Below, piece by piece: positions 1 to 9,259 of a DNA stretch of 64,000 bases. A program made the translations under genes and the position numbers. The stretch lies in NCBI RefSeq assembly GCF_024362695.1, contig NC_065424.1, positions 1,462,786 to 1,526,785 on the forward strand, in the 5' to 3' direction. The notes below the pieces were generated by a model that had not been told where the DNA came from, did not search any database, and saw only the letters and a program-made list of their open reading frames with translations. How positions within the stretch are numbered: the stretch's first letter is position 1; each line of letters opens with the position of its first letter. This DNA is from Pectinophora gossypiella (taxonomy: Eukaryota; Arthropoda; Insecta; Lepidoptera; Gelechiidae).

Positions 1-42
1 CAAGCCCCTCAGTAGTCGTTACGATATCACTAAGACCCTGTA
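1..42. mobile_element. M1 MITE terminal remnant
   Basis: Resembles the right end of the M1 inverted-repeat family seen intact at 58801-59294 (..GATGTCACTAACACCCTGTA). It is cut by the window edge. A SINE-A copy lies directly beside it. Confidence 0.6.
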
Positions 43-57
43 TATCAATATCGCCAT

Positions 58-349
58 CATCATCACCAGCCCATTAACGTCCCCACTGCTGGGACACGGG
101 CCTTCCCTATGGATAAATAGGGAGATCGGGCCTTAAACCACCACGTGGACCCAATGCGGATTGGTGGTTATTAACGACTGCTAATGCAGCCGGGACCAAC
201 GGCTTAACGTGCCTTCCGAAGCACGGAGGAGCTCGAGATGAAAACATTTTTTTTGTGGTCACCCATCCTATGACCGGCCTTTGCGAAAGTTGCTTAACTT
301 CAACAATCGCAGACCGAGCGCGTTTACCGCTGCGCCACCGAGCTCCTCA
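58..349 (-). mobile_element. SINE-A, near full length
   Basis: tRNA-headed SINE in reverse orientation: head GAGGAGCTCGGTGGCGCAGC, shared core CTTCGGAAGGCACGTTAAGC, and a (GATGAT)n-type 3' tail at the left end. A 16-bp target-site duplication, ATATCAATATCGCCAT, is at 42-57 and 353-368. The duplication shows retroposition and a fairly recent insertion. Confidence 0.9.
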
Positions 350-400
350 GCAATATCAATATCGCCATATTACTAAATAAAATTACAGTTAGAGTGTTGA

Positions 401-568
401 GTATTGTTAGAGTGGCGCCCACGAGCACTCACGAGACCGAGAGGAAGTCCACCAATGAGATGGAAGGACGACATCGTACGGCACGCAGGATATGACTGGA
501 TGTCGATAGCCCAAGATCGTCGGAAGTGGAAAAACATGGAAGAGGCCTACGTCCAAAATTGGATATGA
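401..568 (+). pseudogene. LINE ORF2 C-terminal fragment (type i)
   Basis: An open frame ends in TGA at 566-568. It reads like the last residues of an insect non-LTR reverse transcriptase: MRWKDDIVRHAGYDWM, then AQDRRKWKNMEEAYVQNW. In this family the AQDR..W...EAYVQQW motif closes the ORF. Only the 3' end is present, as expected for 5'-truncated LINE insertions. A SINE-A copy follows within 25 bp. The clade (RTE/CR1/Jockey-like) is not resolved. Confidence 0.8.
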
Positions 569-590
569 ATTTAGGATGATATAGATAGAT

Positions 591-851
591 GAGGAGCTCG
601 GTGGCGCAGCGGTAAACGCGCTCGGTTTGCGATTGTTGAAGTAAAGTAACTTTCGCAATGGCCGGTCATAGGATGGGTGACCACAAAAAAAAAGTTTTAT
701 TCTCGAGCTCCTCCGTGCTTCGGAAGGCACGTTAAGCCGTTGGTCCCGGCTGCATTAGCAGTCGTTAATAACCATCAATCCGCACTGGGCCCGCGTGATG
801 GTTTAAGGCCCGTTCTCCCTATTCATCCATATTATGGCTGATGATGATGAT
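591..851 (+). mobile_element. SINE-A with internal deletion in the tail half
   Basis: Starts GAGGAGCTCGGTGGCGCAGC and ends in a (GATGAT)n tail. The duplication GATATAGATAGAT is at 578-590 and 852-864. The part just before the tail is shortened relative to copies at 45478 and 49537 (the CCCAGCAGTGGGG motif is missing). Confidence 0.9.
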
Positions 852-864
852 GATATAGATAGAT

Positions 865-1465
865 AGACTAAATAAAATAGTCACCAATAACCTACACGTT
901 GAATGGAGCCTTCAAAGTGACGTAGCATGACCAAATGACGCAAAAACATCCTACGCAGAGTGGCGTATCCTTTCATTACTGTCGACACTAACGGTACGTC
1001 CACACGTAGTCACGTTTTGCCGAAATTTATTTTCATAGGATCTGGAAAAACCGAACGTCGTATTCACACAGCATATTGATAAGATACAATTCTTTATTTG
1101 CCATCAATGCAGTGTGACAGATGTTACAAGAAATATAGTTTACCGTGCATTTAATATACATAAATCACGCATTTATAAAATTTTAAATATAAAAATGTCA
1201 ATTCATACAAATCCTATAATGAAATTAATTGTTGTATAGATTTAAATAAATGTCATTAAATTAATTCACATGTCAGTAAACCAAATTCAAATTAATAAAA
1301 GTCAATAAAAATTACAGAAAACTAATAAAACAAAAATAGAAGTGTAACAAAATTATTTTTCATTCAACAACGTTAAGTCAAAGTTCAAATAATAAAACAA
1401 ACTGCAAACATATACGATGCGGGTAGAAATCTCTCAATCAGATATTGTTGAACTAAGTAGTGTAG
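865..1465. other. AT-rich stretch with no gene seen
   Basis: No convincing coding frame, RNA gene or recognised repeat was found here. The sequence is strongly A/T-rich from about 1080 onward. Confidence 0.5.
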
Positions 1466-1487
1466 TCAGACAGCCTCCGTGGTCCTA

Positions 1488-1816
1488 ACAGCCTCCGTGG
1501 TCCAGTGGTTAGAGCGTTAGGCTCAAGATCTGGAGGTCCGGGTTCGATTCCCGATGGGGACATTGTCGAAATCACTTTGTGAGACTGTCCTTTGTTTGGT
1601 AAGGACTTTTCAGGCTTGAATCACCTGATTGTCCGAAAAAGTAAGATGATTCCGTGCTTCGGAAGGCACGTTAAGCCGTTGGCCCCGGCTATTAGCCGTA
1701 AAAACACCTCCACCAACCCGCAGTGGAGCAGCGTGGTGGAGTATGCTCCATACCCCCTCCGGTTGATTGAGGGGAGGCCTGTGCCCAGCAGTGGGACGTA
1801 TATAGGCAGTTTATAA
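1488..1816 (+). mobile_element. SINE-C, full length
   Basis: The head resembles tRNA-Glu/Asp: box A-like TGGTCCAGTGGTTAGAGCG and box B GGTTCGATTCC. The shared core follows at about 1654-1685. The tail carries CTCCACCAACCCGCAGTGG and ends CCCAGCAGTGGGACGTATAT. The first 16 bases of the head also occur just upstream (1470-1486), a short head duplication. It abuts an LTR that starts at 1821. Confidence 0.9.
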
Positions 1817-1820
1817 GTAA

Positions 1821-2006
1821 TGTAGTGAGGCACACCTTGTTTATATTAATCTCACTATATTTAGAGGTTCGGTATACGATCTATAAGTATTATTGTAACC
1901 GATGTAAGAGGCATTCTGTATTGTACCATGTCTTAATAAACACGTGTATCCCGTTATTCAAAGGACTTATTATTTTGAACGATCTCCTCCAAGCCCCATC
2001 ACCACA
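1821..2006 (+). repeat. Putative 5' LTR (186 bp)
   Basis: Starts TGTAGTGAGG and ends ACCACA, giving the TG...CA ends of an LTR. AATAAA lies at about 1935, 70 bp before the end, as expected for an R/U5 region. A primer-binding-site-like sequence starts at the next base. No 3' LTR was found, so the element is incomplete. The same layout is found at 27926-27581 on the other strand. Confidence 0.65.
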
Positions 2007-2021
2007 TGGCGACCCTTGCCA
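2007..2021 (+). other. Putative primer-binding site (PBS)
   Basis: TGGCGACCCTTGCCA begins immediately after the LTR CA end. TGGCGACC is the type of PBS used by 412/mdg1-like Ty3/gypsy elements, reported to pair with tRNA-Arg. The assignment is inference from position and the first eight bases. Confidence 0.55.
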
Positions 2022-2122
2022 CAGCCTGCTATGGCCTGCCATCGGAACTTATGCGAAAATTAGATCGAGTGTAGTGAGTGGTTATAAAGTGATGGACTTA
2101 TGATAAATAAATAAACGTCAAC

Positions 2123-2344
2123 ATGGGTAAAGGTGCGAGCAAGGAAGAAATCATCATTGCCCAGAACGCCGCGGGAGGTGGTCTTAATTCGGCAGATGTA
2201 GAGCTGTTACATAGCCACATGAGTTACAACAACCTTATGATGTCGGTATTTATTGCAATTTTGATTACTGTTATCTTCGTTGTCACACAACACACAACAC
2301 AAAAAACACCAACAACACACAAACAAAAAACACTTTTCCGTTAG
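2123..2344 (+). CDS. Small single-pass membrane protein, LTR-element leader ORF (copy 1, damaged tail)
   Basis: A 73-residue ORF whose ATG is 116 bp downstream of the PBS start. The N-terminus MGKGAS fits an N-myristoylation signal (M-G-x-x-x-S). It is followed by KEEIIIAQNAAGG and one hydrophobic segment at about residues 39-55. The sequence after the membrane segment is a Thr/Gln/Lys-rich run encoded by a CAACACACAA-type stretch. It does not resemble the basic tail of the second copy at 27445-27116, which suggests a frameshift or replacement. The two copies share KE(E/D), Q-N-x-x-G-G and the following HxS segment before the membrane span. I do not recognise a named function. The position between PBS and the expected gag makes it a leader ORF of a retroelement rather than a host gene. 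Confidence 0.6.
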   Translation: MGKGASKEEIIIAQNAAGGGLNSADVELLHSHMSYNNLMMSVFIAILITVIFVVTQHTTQKTPTTHKQKTLFR

Positions 2345-2506
2345 CCATGAGGACAGTGCGCGTTTAAAATAGTTAAATTGGAGTGATTTTAAAGACTCAG
2401 GCAGATTATTAAAAATTCTAACGGACAAGGCAATGCATTGCCGTATCTAACGGTCTCGGGATCCCAAGGACTTTCCAGGGTACGTTTCACAAAGTCATAC
2501 ATATCG

Positions 2507-2603
2507 GTCTCTATGGTCCAGTGGTTGAGCATTGGTCTCACGATTCGGAGGCCCCGGGTTCGAATCCCGGTGGGAACATGTCACAAAAATCACTTTGGTT
2601 AAA
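2507..2603 (+). mobile_element. SINE-B head fragment
   Basis: tRNA-like head with box A (TGGTCCAGTGGTTGAGC) and box B (GGTTCGAATCCC), followed by the CACAAAAATCACTTTG junction of family B. It breaks off before the core. Confidence 0.8.
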
Positions 2604-2621
2604 AGGCGCAAAGGCGTTATG

Positions 2622-2757
2622 TACAGTCATGAGCAATATCATGTACCCACTTTAGAACCCTGTCACACTATCATATTTGACCTTTAATGAGAGTTACGGT
2701 TCAATTTGTGAAAAAAGTTAATGTGACATGGTTTCAAAGTGTATACATATGACCGTA
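2622..2757 (+). mobile_element. M2 MITE
   Basis: Short inverted-repeat element with ends TACAGTCATGAGCAATAT and GACCGTA. The interior (CAATTTGT..AAAAAGTTAATG) matches copies at 5151, 11243, 30731 and 35801. No coding capacity. Confidence 0.75.
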
Positions 2758-2779
2758 CAAGTTTTTTTAAAGCTTTAGG

Positions 2780-2925
2780 AGAATAAGATCAGAGTACAAG
2801 AAAGGACAGTTTGAAAAAGAAAAGCTGCCAATGCCCTTACTATTAAAAAGTTTTTACAACGGGAATATTTCCACTTTCCCGCGAACGGCGCATCACTGGT
2901 GTGAACGCACCGTAAGATGACCTAT
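2780..2925. repeat. P repeat copy
   Basis: Shares GAGTACAAGAAAG and CAACGGGAATATTTCCAC and ..GCATCACTGG blocks with 50760-50885 and 57850-58140. Nature unknown; probably an old transposon. Confidence 0.5.
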
Positions 2926-2954
2926 CTACCTAGTAGATACTTTAACATAAAAGC

Positions 2955-3110
2955 TTCATCATCACTAATTTAAGAGCCCCGCTCTTGTCGATGTAGCATT
3001 CTCCATGCTATTTTTTTAGGGAAAAATAGGGCAGTGCTTTCTCTCTTGTCTTTCGCCCCGCAGTACTCTGTCTGACGCGAGTGGGATGGCGCCCAGAGTA
3101 GTTTATTTCA
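2955..3110 (-). pseudogene. LINE 3' end (type iii), decayed
   Basis: The reverse strand carries the closing ...CTACA(T)CGACAAGAG.GG(G/C)GCTCTTAAA block, which encodes LHRQERGS-stop in intact copies, followed by a (GATGAT) tail. Related copies are at 8985, 14925, 31108, 36838 and 62730. Confidence 0.55.
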
Positions 3111-3117
3111 AAGCCGT

Positions 3118-3215
3118 ACTTTAGGTATGTTGGTTAGAGTCAGTGTGGTTCTGTGGTACACCGAATTGCTTCTCAATCGGGGAGCGCCGGTTCGAACCTC
3201 GGTGTCAGTCTTTGC
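3118..3215 (+). mobile_element. S-family tRNA-headed SINE fragment
   Basis: Contains TCTCAATCGGGGAGCGCCGG followed by a box-B-like GGTTCGAACCTC. The same block occurs in reverse at the right window edge (63925-64000). It lacks a foldable complete tRNA, so it is called a SINE head rather than a tRNA gene. Confidence 0.5.
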
Positions 3216-3544
3216 ATTTACCACGCGACGCGCTGCTTCGTGTCTTTCGTCTTTATAAATAACTCGCAAACCTTTCCACCTAAACTTTTTTGACGTTAGG
3301 CTTGCCTCAGATGTTCTGAGAGCTCTCATATGATACGAAAATTTAAGATAACATGTTCAGACTGCCCAGTAGGGAATGCAATCCCGACTCGACATCGCAA
3401 ATTCGAGATCCCGCGGGATTAGAAATATCAATCCCGCGAGATCCCGAAATTTGCGGGATCTCGTCTAGTTCATAAAAAAAATATAAAGTTAGGATCGCAG
3501 AAAGTAATGAAAACTGCTTCTTTGTATTCAATTATGGACCGACT

Positions 3545-3662
3545 ATCTGGTGAAGGCCGCGGGAAGCCGCTGGATGCGGGCAGCGCAGGACCGATCGTCG
3601 TGGAGATCTTTAGGGGAGGCCTATGCCTAGCAGTGGGCGTCGTACGGCTGATGATGATGATG
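3545..3662 (+). pseudogene. LINE ORF2 C-terminus with 3' tail (type i)
   Basis: One frame reads AAGSRWMRAAQDRSSWRSLG followed by EAYA, a stop, then QW. This is the same terminal reverse-transcriptase motif as at 401-568. It then runs into ...GTACGGCTGATGATGATGATG. The codons for EAYAQQW correspond to the CCCAGCAGTGG block seen in the tails of SINE-A and SINE-C. Confidence 0.8.
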
Positions 3663-3689
3663 TAAATTTTATTTATGAATTAAGTAACA

Positions 3690-3810
3690 ATGAGTACGAC
3701 GTTTGACCGCTTTTATTGATGACGTCACAGGACAACTCGAAAGAATTGACGTTTCGTAAAAAGTATCACATTTGACTAGGTTGTCAAGTAGCCTGTGTCC
3801 ATCACGTTAC
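3690..3810 (-). repeat. F-related repeat, decayed
   Basis: The reverse strand resembles 53928-54030: an ACGTCAAA block, TGTGACGTCAT and AATAAAAGCGGTCA. Related to family F (17211, 34720, 47056). Confidence 0.45.
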
Positions 3811-4045
3811 GACGCAATGTCGGAATGTTGTAAGCACAAAGAAATATTCATATTGCAATTTGTCATCTGGACCTCGCCTATCTAAATCATACTAAGCTAT
3901 CAGATCCATAAAACATTTGCGTAGAGGCGGCAGGTGCGCCTTTTAGCCGCAATAAAAAATAACCAATTCTGAAGTTTAATTAAAAATATCCAGTTTGCTC
4001 AACTAGGTGCTTTTAGTACTGGCGATTCTATATTGATGCTATTTT

Positions 4046-4205
4046 GTTCTTCTTCTTATCGTGTGGGTTGTAAGGTGGAATATCAACCCCATCAACCCTG
4101 GTGTCAGGGTTACTATTGAGCCGCCAAAGGCCCCTGACATGGCTCATGTAACGACTACTAACTTACATCAGTAAGTAGTAACCGGGACCAACGGCTTAAC
4201 ATGCG
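4046..4205 (-). mobile_element. SINE-B 3' half
   Basis: Reverse orientation. Has CTTATCGTGTGGGTTGT, CAGGGTTACTATTGAGCCGC and AACCGGGACCAACGGCTTAA blocks typical of the family B tail. The head and most of the core are missing. Confidence 0.85.
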
Positions 4206-4284
4206 ATTTTATTAACCGATTCATAATAGTAATATAATAACCATTTATACGGATTTGTAACGATTTATAATAGTACATGACATG

Positions 4285-4378
4285 AGAAGAGAAGTGTGTC
4301 AGGATCGAATAAAATGGAATTCCATAGTTTCTGCTTACCTTGTTTGGAAATAGGCGTGAGTTTATGTATGTATTTAAC
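4285..4378 (+). pseudogene. LINE 3' end (type ii)
   Basis: Contains AGAAGTGTGTCAGGATCGAA and GGCGTGAGTTTATGTATG, the closing block of the type ii LINE ORF that is longer at 51900-52240. It is 5'-truncated and has no intact frame. Confidence 0.6.
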
Positions 4379-4792
4379 ATGACATAAGCTCACCCCGTAA
4401 TTCCTAATAGCAGTGGGGACGTTAATAGCAGAGATTTCGACAAAAATAAAATATTTAAAAATGATCTTAACAAAAAACACGATTCTATAATTATCGTTAA
4501 ATGATAAACTACCATATCCGACATATTTCATTATTACAACTGTCAAATAGCCAATTATTGGACACTGTTCAAAAAAAAATAATTGAAAATAAGTATAAAT
4601 AAATATCGATACCAATTAATTCGTGCTTTAATTTAAAAGAACTCAAACTCTGCGTGGGATTTCTTCACACCGTTTTGCATAATTAACATTATTAATTGGA
4701 TAATGGAATTTCTTTAAAAATATGCAAGCTTCCCTGAAATATTTTTAATAAAATTATAATTAAGTAAACATGTTTTTAATAAATATGTATTA

Positions 4793-4889
4793 GGCCCGCG
4801 TGATGGTTTAAGGCCCGATCTCTCTATCCATCCATAGGGAAGGCCCGTGCCCCAGCAGTGGGGACGTTAATGGGCTGATGATGATGATG
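4793..4889 (+). mobile_element. SINE-A, 5'-truncated
   Basis: Only the tail half is present (GGCCCGCGTGATGGTTTAAG to the GATGATGATG tail). It is flanked by ATGTATTAGG on both sides. 5' truncation is usual for target-primed reverse transcription. Confidence 0.85.
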
Positions 4890-4897
4890 TATTAGGT

Positions 4898-5010
4898 TGC
4901 GTGGAAGAGATTACTTAGCAATAAAGCCTATTCTCTTTCCCTTTCTCCCTTCCTTTGTATTGTATTTCTGTGTTTCCCCAGTGTTTGCAATAAAGAAATT
5001 CTTTATGTTA
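4898..5010 (+). repeat. LINE 3' UTR tail
   Basis: GTTGCGTGGAAGAGATTACT, TAGCAATAAAGCC, then TGCAATAAAG. This block recurs at 29050 and 50008 and ends near a poly(A) signal. It is a 5'-truncated non-LTR retrotransposon tail. Confidence 0.65.
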
Positions 5011-5150
5011 TGTTATAACATAACTTAACAAACTTATAACTTAATGCCATCAAGATAAATCTAAGTATACTTTATAAAACCTTATTTCCTTTTTCATTAG
5101 TAATAACCCTCCTTTTTGCTTCGCCACAGTCGGGTAAATAAGTAGGTAAG

Positions 5151-5297
5151 TACAGTCATGAGCAATATAATGTACCCACTTTAGGACACTGTCGCACTAA
5201 CATATTTGACATTTAGTGAGACTTACAGTTCAATTTGTCAAAAAAGTTAATGTGACATGGTACCAAAGTGTATACATATTAATGCTCGTGACCGTAC
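5151..5297 (+). mobile_element. M2 MITE, intact 147 bp
   Basis: Ends TACAGTCATGAGCAATAT and ATATTAATGCTCGTGACCGTA are inverted copies of each other. The element is bounded by TA, consistent with a TA target as in Tc1/mariner-type MITEs, but no transposase copy is present to prove the superfamily. It is immediately followed by a SINE-B tail fragment (5330-5378). Confidence 0.8.
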
Positions 5298-5329
5298 CAG
5301 TTTTCCATTCTTTTCTTTTATCGTTTTCG

Positions 5330-5378
5330 TTTATCGTGTGGGTTGTGAGGTGGAATACCAACCTCATCAACCCTGAAA
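5330..5378 (-). mobile_element. SINE-B tail fragment
   Basis: TATCGTGTGGGTTGTGAGGT and ACCTCATCAACCCTG match the extreme 3' end of family B in reverse. Confidence 0.7.
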
Positions 5379-5699
5379 ACCCTGAAAGAAAGAGTTTTCC
5401 ATTAAAAAGTCTACTAGATACAAAAGAACACACAATTTAGTCCTTGACAAAATGGAGATTGTAATACAAAAAAATATTCTTTGATGTTTTTTCGAGATTG
5501 AAAGTAGATAATTAAGTTTGTTTTTTTAATTTATTGTTTAAAATAAATAAGTTCGTTCGATTTCCTTGTCTTTGTATTGGGAAGTAATAATCGCCCGAGG
5601 CAATAAGAGCAGTGTTTAATATTTGTATTTATTTTATTCCTTTGAACTCATGATTGAATTTACCTTCTATAAAATTCAATCATTCTTTATTTTTTTAGT

Positions 5700-6025
5700 A
5701 GAGACATTTTTAGTAGGTCGCAGGTTCGAATCCAATACAGGCCTAAACCAATGATTGTCGAATTTGTTTTCGAATTCATGTTTGGATTATAAATGATATT
5801 CACGTGCTCAGCGGTGAAGGAAAACGTCGTGAGGATACCCACATTCCCGAGAAATGCATTTTCAGAGGTATGTGACCTAACCTGCATTGGGCTGGTTTTT
5901 CCTTCTCGGGTTGGAAGGTCAGACAGGCAGTCGCTTCTGTAAAAACCGGACCTGTCAAATCTTCAGGTTAGGTAAGCGGACCCTGTGAAAAACGGGATAA
6001 TACTAGGGGGATGATGATGACGTAA
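5700..6025 (+). mobile_element. SINE-E (tRNA-headed), head partly lost
   Basis: Starts within the head at a box-B GGTTCGAATCCA. It continues through CTCAGCGGTGAAGGAAAACG, the block TAACCTGCATTGGGCTGG, GGTCAGACAGGCAGTCGCTT and GGTTAGGTAAGCGGACCCTG, and ends with a GATGATGATG tail. The complete head (TGGTAGCTCAGTTGGTAG) is visible in the reverse copy at 53138-53316. It resembles described moth tRNA-derived SINEs (for example HzSINE-like), but no database comparison was made. Confidence 0.8.
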
Positions 6026-6457
6026 GTTAGAAGGTATTTGCGTCGTTCGAAATTCTCTATTTGACTGGAATTTATCTCATTTTTTTTATTATTCTACTTT
6101 TTCCTTTTCAAGGTTCCGAACCTCAAAAGGAAACACAGAAGCTTATAAAGTTATTTGTAACTTACATGGCGACGTATTTCGATGCGAGAATCGTTTTTCA
6201 GCGGCAAAATCATAGGCTTGGTACCCTCGGTACGCGCGTTTGATTCGCACTTGACCAGGTTTTTTTTTTCTTTTAACGTAAATGACAAATAAACAGTTAT
6301 GTTAACATTTTGTACAAGCCTGACGAAACGCCCTTAAAGTCTAGACAGACCAATCAACCACCCTGCGCTCTGCTAGCCGGCAAGAGGTTTTGGCAAGGTA
6401 CCTACGTATAAAAAAACTTACCCGGCGCGCTTTTATACTTTTAAATATATTTAGACT

Positions 6458-6672
6458 TGAGCACAACCCGGACACTTTATACAAGCAACCTCGTTTTACA
6501 CAGACACCACACATTGACGTTATCATACACGCGCGTCTGTGTGTGTGACGTTTGGCGCTATACGATTTTAGTCCAAACTATGTTCGAGTGGTGTGAGGTA
6601 AACCTAGCTCAGCCGCTGGTGGGGAGCGGAGAGTTGCCGTTCTATAGGTAGTATTATTCGTTATTCTATGAC
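6458..6672 (+). repeat. G repeat, long copy
   Basis: Contains CGGACACTTTATACAAGCAA, CCTCGTTTTACACAGACACC and TGGTGGGGAGCGGAGAGTTG. It matches 39398-39610 nearly end to end and many shorter pieces elsewhere. Non-coding; type not recognised. Confidence 0.6.
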
Positions 6673-6866
6673 TTAAGTTAGAACTAAGTTGCATGCAGAT
6701 TGTTAACCGTTATAACTTAAATAAAAGTATGTTTCTTTGTTCAATATAATTTGTTTCATTGAGTGACAAATAACCCCATAACAATGTCCTTAATCGATTT
6801 TCTGACTAAAAACATGATTTGACTTATATATATGCTACGGCTATGAAGTTGTTATGAAATACTTAG

Positions 6867-7189
6867 TTCTTCTTCTATAGTGTGGGTTGTGAGGTGGAGT
6901 ACCAACCTCATTAACCCTGGTGTCAGGGTTACTATTGAGCCGCCACATTCCCCTAACATGGCTCATAAACGACTACTTACTTACATCAGTAAGTAGTAAC
7001 CGGGACCAACGGCTTAACGTGCCTTCCGAAGCACGGATCATCTTACTTTCGGACAATCAGGTGATCAGCCTGTAATGTCCTAAGCAAACGAGGGATCACA
7101 AAGTGATTTTTGTGATATGTCCCACCGGGAATCGAACCCAGGACTTCCGGATCATGAGCCTAACGCTCAGCCACTGGACCACGGAGGTC
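6867..7189 (-). mobile_element. SINE-B, full length
   Basis: Reverse orientation, from the CTTCTTCTATAGTGTGGGTT tail to the CACTGGACCACGGAGG head. The core CTTCGGAAGGCACGTTAAGC is present in reverse. Confidence 0.9.
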
Positions 7190-7670
7190 GGTCGATGAAA
7201 TAGTGAACGTATAATGTTACTTATACGAGAATGCCAAGACACACAGGTACACTACAAAGCGTATAGTGCACTGTTAATTAAATGCCGTCCACTCTCCTCG
7301 GCCGCATGCGTCCATCAATGCCTGAGGCCTGTAATGCGCAATATTGAAACATTCTGTAGTCTTGTAGTGGCTATTAGATAGGCAGATAGGCGCACGGTTA
7401 CTTACCATTACATAAACAGCGCATATCCCCATTAAGGTTCTAATGGCTCTAGAAATACATTTGACAAAATGTTTGCTCCAACGTCGCTTCCATAGTGTAA
7501 ATGAATTTTGATTTTGAATTAAAAAAAAATGAAATTCTGATTTATCAGTTTTAATTTAATATATTAACGACAATTACATTACTGATATAAATGCTACGGA
7601 TATAAATGTAATAACGGCCTTTTCTACTGTTTTATGTCAAGTAAAACTATTCTATTATATTTTGGTTGTC
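7190..7670. other. Unassigned AT-rich DNA
   Basis: No gene, RNA or clear repeat recognised. No ORF with coding character. Confidence 0.4.
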
Positions 7671-7679
7671 GTTTTTAAG

Positions 7680-7973
7680 TTTATTTTAAGTTACACCTGT
7701 AACTTTTTTATCCGCCGAAAATGAAAAGAAATCGACAGGCATAACATTTATGGAAAACATGTCAATATTAGGCAGAAATTAAAAAAAAAAACTGTTACAA
7801 AATATTATACTGGCCAATAGAATTAAATTAGCAGCACATGTCAAACGTATTGGGTATGAGTGAGATGCCTATTTTATTCGCCCGGGTTATTCTTTCATTT
7901 TAAAATTAAACATCCATTCCTTTCTTTTTCGGCGGATAAGAAAATGACAGGTACTTATAGCTTAAAATAAAAT
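7680..7973. mobile_element. M3 MITE (decayed copy)
   Basis: Terminal inverted repeats TTATTTTAAGTTACACCTGT...TATCCGCC and GGCGGATAAGAAAATGACAG...CTTAAAATAAAA. The interior shares CGACAGGCATAA and GAGATGCCTATTTT with 56927-57234. No coding capacity. Confidence 0.8.
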
Positions 7974-8041
7974 TAGGAGGTGTCTGCAGAAATCGGGGTT
8001 AGTGGCAGACGTTTTTATACGAAAGGTATAATTATAATTTT

Positions 8042-8350
8042 GAGGAGCTCGGTGTGTAAAAGTTCTATCGGTGCGCAGCGGTAAACACGCTCGGTCTGCG
8101 ATTGTTGAAGTAAAGTAACTTTCGCAGAGGCCGGTCATAGGATGGGTGACCACAAAAAAAAAGTTTTCATCTCGAGCTCCTCCGTGCTTCGGAAGGCACG
8201 TTAAGCCGTTGGTCCCGGCTGCATTAGCAGTCGTTAAAAGCCACCAATCCGCACTGGGCCCGCGTGGTGGTTTAAGGCCCGATCTCCCTATCCATCCATA
8301 GGGAAGGCCCGTGCCTCAGCAGTGGGGACGTTAATGGGCTGGTGATGATG
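8042..8350 (+). mobile_element. SINE-A with an extra segment in the head
   Basis: Family A head, core and (GATGATG) tail. Between GAGGAGCTCGGTG and GCGCAGCGGTAAAC it carries an extra TGTAAAAGTTCTATCGGT. The piece AAGTTCTATCGGTGCGCAGC also occurs (reverse) at the 5' junction of the copy at 13835-14116, see findings. Confidence 0.85.
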
Positions 8351-8626
8351 AAAGCGAAAAGGCGGTAGGTGCACCGAATGTTAAACCTTTGAGCACTTTC
8401 CGAACTTTCGAAGTGCTCAATAAAACCACAGGTAAAGGATAACTCACCTATTGAGAAGCCATACCCCTTCAGAGTGCTATAGTCCGGTAATAGAATACGT
8501 GACTTGAAAACTTCTCACGCGCACACGTGTTTCAGATATATAGCGAGCTTGGTTTTTTTAGGTTTCCATTTCACACATGTCAATTTTTAAAATAATTTTT
8601 TTACCAAGCAAAACCACGAGTAAAGT

Positions 8627-8948
8627 CTTCTTCTATCGTGTGGGTTGTGAGGTGGATTACCAACTTCACTAACCCTGCTGTCAGGGTTATTATTGAGCCG
8701 CCAAAGGCCCCTGACATAGCTCATGTAACGATTACTCACTTACACCAGTAAGTAGTAACCGGGACCAAAGGCTTAACGCCTTCCGAAGCACGGATCATCT
8801 TACTTTCGGACAATCAGGTGATCAGCCTGTAATGTCCTAAGCAAACTAGGGATCACAAAGTGATTTTTGTGATATTTCCCCACCGGGATTCGAATCCGGC
8901 ACCTCCGTATCGTGAGCCCAAGGCTCAACCACTGGACCACAGGGGCCG
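8627..8948 (-). mobile_element. SINE-B, full length
   Basis: Complete from tail (CTTCTTCTATCGTGTGGGTT) to head (CACTGGACCACAGGGGCC). Flanked by GAGTAAAGT and GAGTGAAGT, a probable imperfect target-site duplication. Confidence 0.9.
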
Positions 8949-8984
8949 ACGAGTGAAGTAGTATGAAATTAATTCACATGTACT

Positions 8985-9240
8985 AATTATCTCTCTCTAT
9001 TTAAGAGCTGCGCTCTTGTCGGTGGAGTAATCGCGATTCCTCTCTTCTTCCCGCCAAAACCTTCACCTGCCGATACGACACGACCAGCACCTTCTCTTTT
9101 ATTTGTTTCATAAATGTTCTCCTAGGTCTACCCCTTCCTCTCTTCCCTTAAATTTTTCCTTCTTTAATGTTTGTTATAAATGAATCGTGTCGTATCAGGT
9201 GGCCAATCATACCTATTTCCTCTCCGGTTCTATACATATA
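8985..9240 (-). pseudogene. LINE ORF2 C-terminal fragment (type iii)
   Basis: The reverse strand reads IGHLIRHDSFITNIKEGKI, a stop, then GKRGRGRPRRTFMKQIKEKV and finally LLHRQERSS-stop. GRGRPRRT followed by a short helical tail is typical of the end of insect non-LTR reverse transcriptases. One in-frame stop and missing upstream domains show it is dead. The same terminus recurs at 2955, 14925, 31108, 36838 and 62730. Confidence 0.75.
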
Positions 9241-9259
9241 GTCTATAATGTACTAATTA

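Noticed and set aside
1488..1560. tRNA gene
   Set aside because: Box A and B are present but it is followed directly by the SINE-C body; identical heads recur in many SINE-B/C copies. The heads at 2507, 45239, 50470 and 53255 were rejected for the same reason.
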